From an uncultured Lachnospiraceae bacterium (GTDB lineage Bacteria > Bacillota_A > Clostridia > Lachnospirales > Lachnospiraceae): a DNA stretch of 9,428 bases. Under the pieces are notes generated by a model that saw only the letters and a list, made by a program, of their open reading frames with translations, made no database searches and had not been told where the DNA came from. How positions within the stretch are numbered: position 1 is the first letter of the stretch; each line of letters begins with the position of its first letter. Below are positions 6,999-9,428 of this stretch, in pieces. The stretch spans positions 1 to 9,428 of the forward strand of contig CAMOGO010000033.1 of the NCBI GenBank assembly GCA_946614075.1, read 5' to 3'. The position numbers and the translations under genes are program-made.

Positions 6999-8492
6999 TT
7001 ACAGTTTCAGGAAGTCCTCGACGCACTTCTGCATCTCGTCGATCTCACAGATCGTTCTATGACGAATGGGTGCGGTGCGGATCTCCTCGATCGCAGCGGG
7101 AATCTTCGTTCCGGATACCTTGCTCAGGACATCGGCCAGGGCGAAATCATCCTTTCCTTCCGTGAGGGCCGGGTCGATCGCCGACAGGACGGCTGGTGAG
7201 AATTTGTACGGGCTTGCCGTCGAGGCGATCACGGTCGGTGTGGCATCGCCGGTCTCGGCGCGGTATGCACGATAGACCCTGGATCCGACCGCTGTATGGG
7301 TATCGATCACATAGCCGGCTGCCTTGTAGACATGGCGGATCTCCTCGGCTACCTCTGCCTCGGTCGCACAGCCTGCCACATAGTCGCTCAGGTGCGCTCT
7401 CTCTGCCTCGGTCAGCTCATAATGTCCCTCGGTCTTCAGCTGGCTCATGAGCCCCGCGGTACGTGCGGCATCACACTCACAGGCCAGGTAGATCATACGC
7501 TCTAAGTTGCTCGATACCAGGATATCCATGGAAGGCGACGTCGTCACGCGGAAATCGCGGCGCTTGTCGTAGGTTCCTGTCGTAAAGAAATCGGTGAGGA
7601 CACGGTTGTCGTTGGAGGCGCAGATCAGCTTGCCGATCGGAACTCCGATCTCCTTGGCCAGGTAAGCCGCCAGGATGTTTCCGAAATTACCGGTCGGGAC
7701 GACGACGTTGATCGGATCACCCTCGCAGATCACGCCCTTCGTCATCAGCTGAGCGTAGGACCATACATAGTAAGCAACCTGCGGGACGAGACGTCCGATA
7801 TTGATGGAATTGGCGCTGCTAAACTGCAGTCCGTGCGAAGCCATCTTCTCATTCAGGGCTTTGTTGGCAAACATCGCCTTGACATTGGTCTGGCAGTCGT
7901 CGAAGTTTCCGTGGACACCAACGACGAAGGTATTATCTCCCTTCTGCGTGATCATCTGCTTTTTCTGGATCGCGCTGACGCCATCCTCCGGGAAGAAGAC
8001 GACAATCTTCGTCTGCGGAACGTCCGCAAAGCCTGCCAGCGCAGCTTTTCCCGTATCTCCGCTCGTCGCGGTGAGGATGACGATTTCATTCGTGATATGA
8101 TTCTTCTTGGCGGCGCAGGTCATCAGATAAGGCAGGATCGAAAGAGCCATATCCTTAAAAGCGATCGTGCGTCCATGGAACAGCTCGAGGTACCACGCTC
8201 CGTCCGCAAGCTTAAGAGGAGCTACCTCCGGCGCCTCAAACTTCTCATCGTACGCATGCTCGATGCAGTATCTGAGCTCCTCCTCGGTATAATCCGTCAG
8301 GAAAAGCTTCATCACCTCATACGCCAGATCCTGATAGCGCATCTTTGCCAGCTCGGCAAAAGGAACGGAAAGCGTCGGGATCCGATCCGGCAGATACAGT
8401 CCACCATCCGGCGCAAGACCATTTAAGACAGCCTGAGAAGCCGTCACAGCTTCCTTGTAACCTCTCGTGCTTTTATAGTTTAATCCTTCCAT
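6999..8492 (-). CDS. thrC: Threonine synthase
   Basis: The product is 497 residues, the length of the long (E. coli/yeast-like) threonine synthase class. It converts O-phosphohomoserine and water to threonine and phosphate with pyridoxal phosphate, in the cytoplasm, as the last step of threonine synthesis. The N-terminal YKSTRG (6-11) and APDGGLYLP (27-35) are typical. K113 in GRTIAFKDMAL is the cofactor lysine. TATSGDTGKAA (141-151) is the phosphate/substrate loop. PTGNFGNILAAY (266-277) binds the cofactor phosphate. SSNLER (327-332) and STASPYKFSP (424-433) are also conserved. A good ribosome site, AGGAGT (8498-8503), precedes the ATG. The gene has its own promoter at 8588-8616 and stands alone: no hom, thrB or lysC is near. 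The leader shows no clear T-box or threonine-rich leader peptide. Confidence 0.97.
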   Translation of the reverse strand: MEGLNYKSTRGYKEAVTASQAVLNGLAPDGGLYLPDRIPTLSVPFAELAKMRYQDLAYEVMKLFLTDYTEEELRYCIEHAYDEKFEAPEVAPLKLADGAWYLELFHGRTIAFKDMALSILPYLMTCAAKKNHITNEIVILTATSGDTGKAALAGFADVPQTKIVVFFPEDGVSAIQKKQMITQKGDNTFVVGVHGNFDDCQTNVKAMFANKALNEKMASHGLQFSSANSINIGRLVPQVAYYVWSYAQLMTKGVICEGDPINVVVPTGNFGNILAAYLAKEIGVPIGKLICASNDNRVLTDFFTTGTYDKRRDFRVTTSPSMDILVSSNLERMIYLACECDAARTAGLMSQLKTEGHYELTEAERAHLSDYVAGCATEAEVAEEIRHVYKAAGYVIDTHTAVGSRVYRAYRAETGDATPTVIASTASPYKFSPAVLSAIDPALTEGKDDFALADVLSKVSGTKIPAAIEEIRTAPIRHRTICEIDEMQKCVEDFLKL

Positions 8493-8527
8493 GTCTAACT
8501 CCTGTCTGTCGAAAGCAACATAGTATT

Positions 8528-8548
8528 TAAGCGTTATTATTCCGCTTA
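8528..8548 (-). other. Small inverted repeat in the thrC leader
   Basis: TAAGCG and CGCTTA (8528-8533 and 8543-8548) form a 6-bp stem around a 9-base AT-rich loop, about 36 bases before the thrC ATG. There is no T-run after it, so it is not a terminator by itself. It may be an operator or chance. Confidence 0.3.
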
Positions 8549-8587
8549 TTGCATCGGCTTTAATCTTTCATTTCAACGATGTACGTC

Positions 8588-8616
8588 ATTGTAGCACATT
8601 TGTCCGCCGTAGGCAA
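8588..8616 (-). promoter_or_regulatory. thrC: Sigma-A-type promoter for thrC
   Basis: On the minus strand TTGCCT (8611-8616), a 17-base spacer and TACAAT (8588-8593) are seen. The start would be near 8581, leaving a leader of about 88 bases. The stretch 8493-8714 holds only this promoter, the leader hairpin and the repeat cluster; I see no small gene in it. Confidence 0.6.
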
Positions 8617-8649
8617 GACAGTTGAATCGGTTTTCTCTTTTAACGGCAG

Positions 8650-8707
8650 AAGACAGGAGACGGTTCTCTGTCTTTAAGAACCGTCCCCGTTGACTCAGAA
8701 CCGTCCC
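8650..8707. repeat. GGGACGGTTCT repeat cluster (REP-like intergenic element)
   Basis: AGAACCGTCCC occurs twice in direct order at 8677-8687 and 8697-8707, 20 bases apart. A third, inverted copy of its core, GACGGTTCT (8659-8667), pairs with 8677-8685 as a 9-bp hairpin. A competing 7-bp stem pairs AAGACAG (8650-8656) with CTGTCTT (8668-8674). The cluster lies 7 bases after the ybaK-like stop and upstream of the thrC promoter. From memory, GGGACGGTTCT with GAGTCA-type flanks recurs between genes in clostridial genomes; here GACTC precedes the right-hand copy. No T-run follows on either strand. Confidence 0.75.
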
Positions 8708-8714
8708 AACGTTG

Positions 8715-9188
8715 TCAGCCTTTTACAAGATCGAGCATTTCGGCTTCTACGAATTCGGCCAGGGCGTCGGGGGCGATGACGATCTGCTCTCCGCGCATAC
8801 CTGCGCTGATGGAGATCTCATCGTAGAGAATACAGGTTTCATCGATGAAGGTCGGGTATTTCTTCTTCATCCCGATCGGTGAGCAGCCGCCGCGGATATA
8901 CCCGGTCAGGCCTAAAAGCTCCTTCACATGCACCATCTCGATTTTCTTATCCTTTGCGGCTGCGGCACATTTTTTCAGGTCCAGCTCCTGATCCACCGGG
9001 ATGCAGAAAACATGGATGCCAGTCTTTTCGCCTCTGGCGACCAGTGTCTTAAAGACACAGCCGGGATCCAGGTGCAGCATCTCGGCCGCGTGGACACCGC
9101 TCAGATCCTCCTCATCGACCTCGTATTCCAGCGTCCGGTAAGGGATCTGTGCCTGATCCAGAAGACGCATCGCATTCGTCTTTACCAT
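8715..9188 (-). CDS. ybaK: YbaK/EbsC-family Cys-tRNA(Pro) deacylase
   Basis: The product is 157 residues, matching the single-domain YbaK family. It begins with KTNAMRLLD and PYRTLEY, and K47 in VFKTLVARG is the invariant lysine of the family. GYIRGGCSPIGMKKKYPTF (96-114) is the other conserved block (GGxSP). SAGMRGEQIVIAP (128-140) closes the fold. By family knowledge the protein removes cysteine wrongly attached to tRNA(Pro), working in trans beside prolyl-tRNA synthetase. A ribosome site AGAGGT lies 8 bases before the ATG. It starts 54 bases after the laccase-domain gene on the same strand, so the two may share a transcript. The exact tRNA and amino acid handled are inferred from the family. 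Confidence 0.93.
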   Translation of the reverse strand: MVKTNAMRLLDQAQIPYRTLEYEVDEEDLSGVHAAEMLHLDPGCVFKTLVARGEKTGIHVFCIPVDQELDLKKCAAAAKDKKIEMVHVKELLGLTGYIRGGCSPIGMKKKYPTFIDETCILYDEISISAGMRGEQIVIAPDALAEFVEAEMLDLVKG

Positions 9189-9204
9189 TGTCTATACCTC
9201 TTGA

Positions 9205-9227
9205 CATTGCCATAAAAAACGGCAATG
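9205..9227. other. Hairpin between the laccase-domain gene and ybaK
   Basis: CATTGCC (9205-9211) and GGCAATG (9221-9227) form a perfect 7-bp stem with a 9-base loop holding six A (six T on the minus strand). The T-run is in the loop, not after the stem, so it does not fit an intrinsic terminator. It sits just upstream of the ybaK ribosome site and could affect message stability or translation. Confidence 0.4.
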
Positions 9228-9242
9228 AGATTCTTTCTTTTC

Positions 9243-9428
9243 TCACCCCTTGAGGCAGATAAAAGCCGCGAGGCTTCCTCTCCTCCCGCCGCTTGCCCGG
9301 TGAGAATAAAGCTCCTCTGCATTACAGCAGGTGCACATGTTGGTGATGGTCAGATTCTCTTCCCGTATGCCGGCCTCTGTCAGGACGATGCGATTCGCCT
9401 CCCACAGGTCGAGCTGCCATTTTCCGGG
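9243..9428 (-). CDS. pgeF: PgeF/YlmD (YfiH) laccase-domain protein, C-terminal part
   Basis: The frame enters at the right edge and runs 61 codons to a TGA at 9243-9245; the start lies outside the window. The visible part reads DLWEANRIVLTEAGI, then TITNMCTCC, then LYSHRASGGRRGSLAAFICLKG. This is the end of the PgeF/YlmD family: the LW-AN--L---G- helix, the CT-C metal-ligand motif, and the SHR---G--GR block. Family members bind a metal and are reported to act as purine nucleoside phosphorylase/adenosine deaminase or multicopper-type oxidases. Some affect peptidoglycan composition. It is cytoplasmic in the known cases. It was too short at the edge to be obvious as a gene, but the match is clear to the eye. 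Confidence 0.88.
   Translation of the reverse strand, partial: PGKWQLDLWEANRIVLTEAGIREENLTITNMCTCCNAEELYSHRASGGRRGSLAAFICLKG

Noticed and set aside
7833..8426. Plus-strand open frame of 197 codons inside thrC
   Set aside because: It is antisense to conserved threonine synthase sequence and has no recognisable domain.
8493..8580. T-box or threonine attenuator in the thrC leader
   Set aside because: The leader of about 88 bases is too short for a T-box, shows no terminator with a T-run, and encodes no threonine-rich peptide that I can see.

Overview
The window looks like chromosomal DNA from a low-to-moderate GC Gram-positive bacterium, most likely a clostridial Firmicute of the Lachnospiraceae type. 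The basis is the AGGAGG-like ribosome sites, TTG starts, clean sigma-A-type promoters, a HelD protein of the Firmicutes kind, and an intergenic element built on GGGACGGTTCT, a motif I recall from such genomes. The assignment is inference, since there is no rRNA or other decisive marker.

Layout from left to right. (1) Positions 37-5319 hold three genes on the minus strand, read right to left: an AEC-family permease, a HelD-type UvrD-like ATPase, and an exported serine hydrolase of the beta-lactamase/PBP4B (YfeW-like) kind with a long Glu/Thr-repeat linker. The last two are separated by one base and are probably translationally coupled. (2) Positions 5320-5507 form a divergent control region with two back-to-back promoters. 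(3) Positions 5508-6861 hold a plus-strand pair: a GT2 glycosyltransferase with two C-terminal membrane helices (GtrB-like) and a four-helix GtrA-family protein. The pair ends at a strong bidirectional terminator near 6881-6934. (4) Positions 6999-9428 are again minus strand: threonine synthase (thrC) with its own promoter, a GGGACGGTTCT repeat cluster, a YbaK-type Cys-tRNA(Pro) deacylase, and at the edge the C-terminal 61 residues of a PgeF/YlmD (laccase-domain) protein that continues outside the window.

How they fit together. The GT2/GtrA pair probably makes and moves an undecaprenyl-phosphate-linked sugar for envelope modification. The hydrolase with its acidic linker also acts outside the membrane, so the left half has an envelope flavour, with the RNA polymerase-associated HelD as the odd partner. 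The right half is housekeeping: amino acid synthesis, tRNA proofreading, and the metalloprotein family of PgeF. No intergenic gap exceeds 300 bases. I see no RNA genes, CRISPR array, insertion sequence, phage gene or recognisable defence system, and no convincing new system. The most interesting points are the coupled helD-hydrolase pair, the in-frame Glu/Thr repeat tract, the tandem duplication at the permease 3' end, and the GGGACGGTTCT element.
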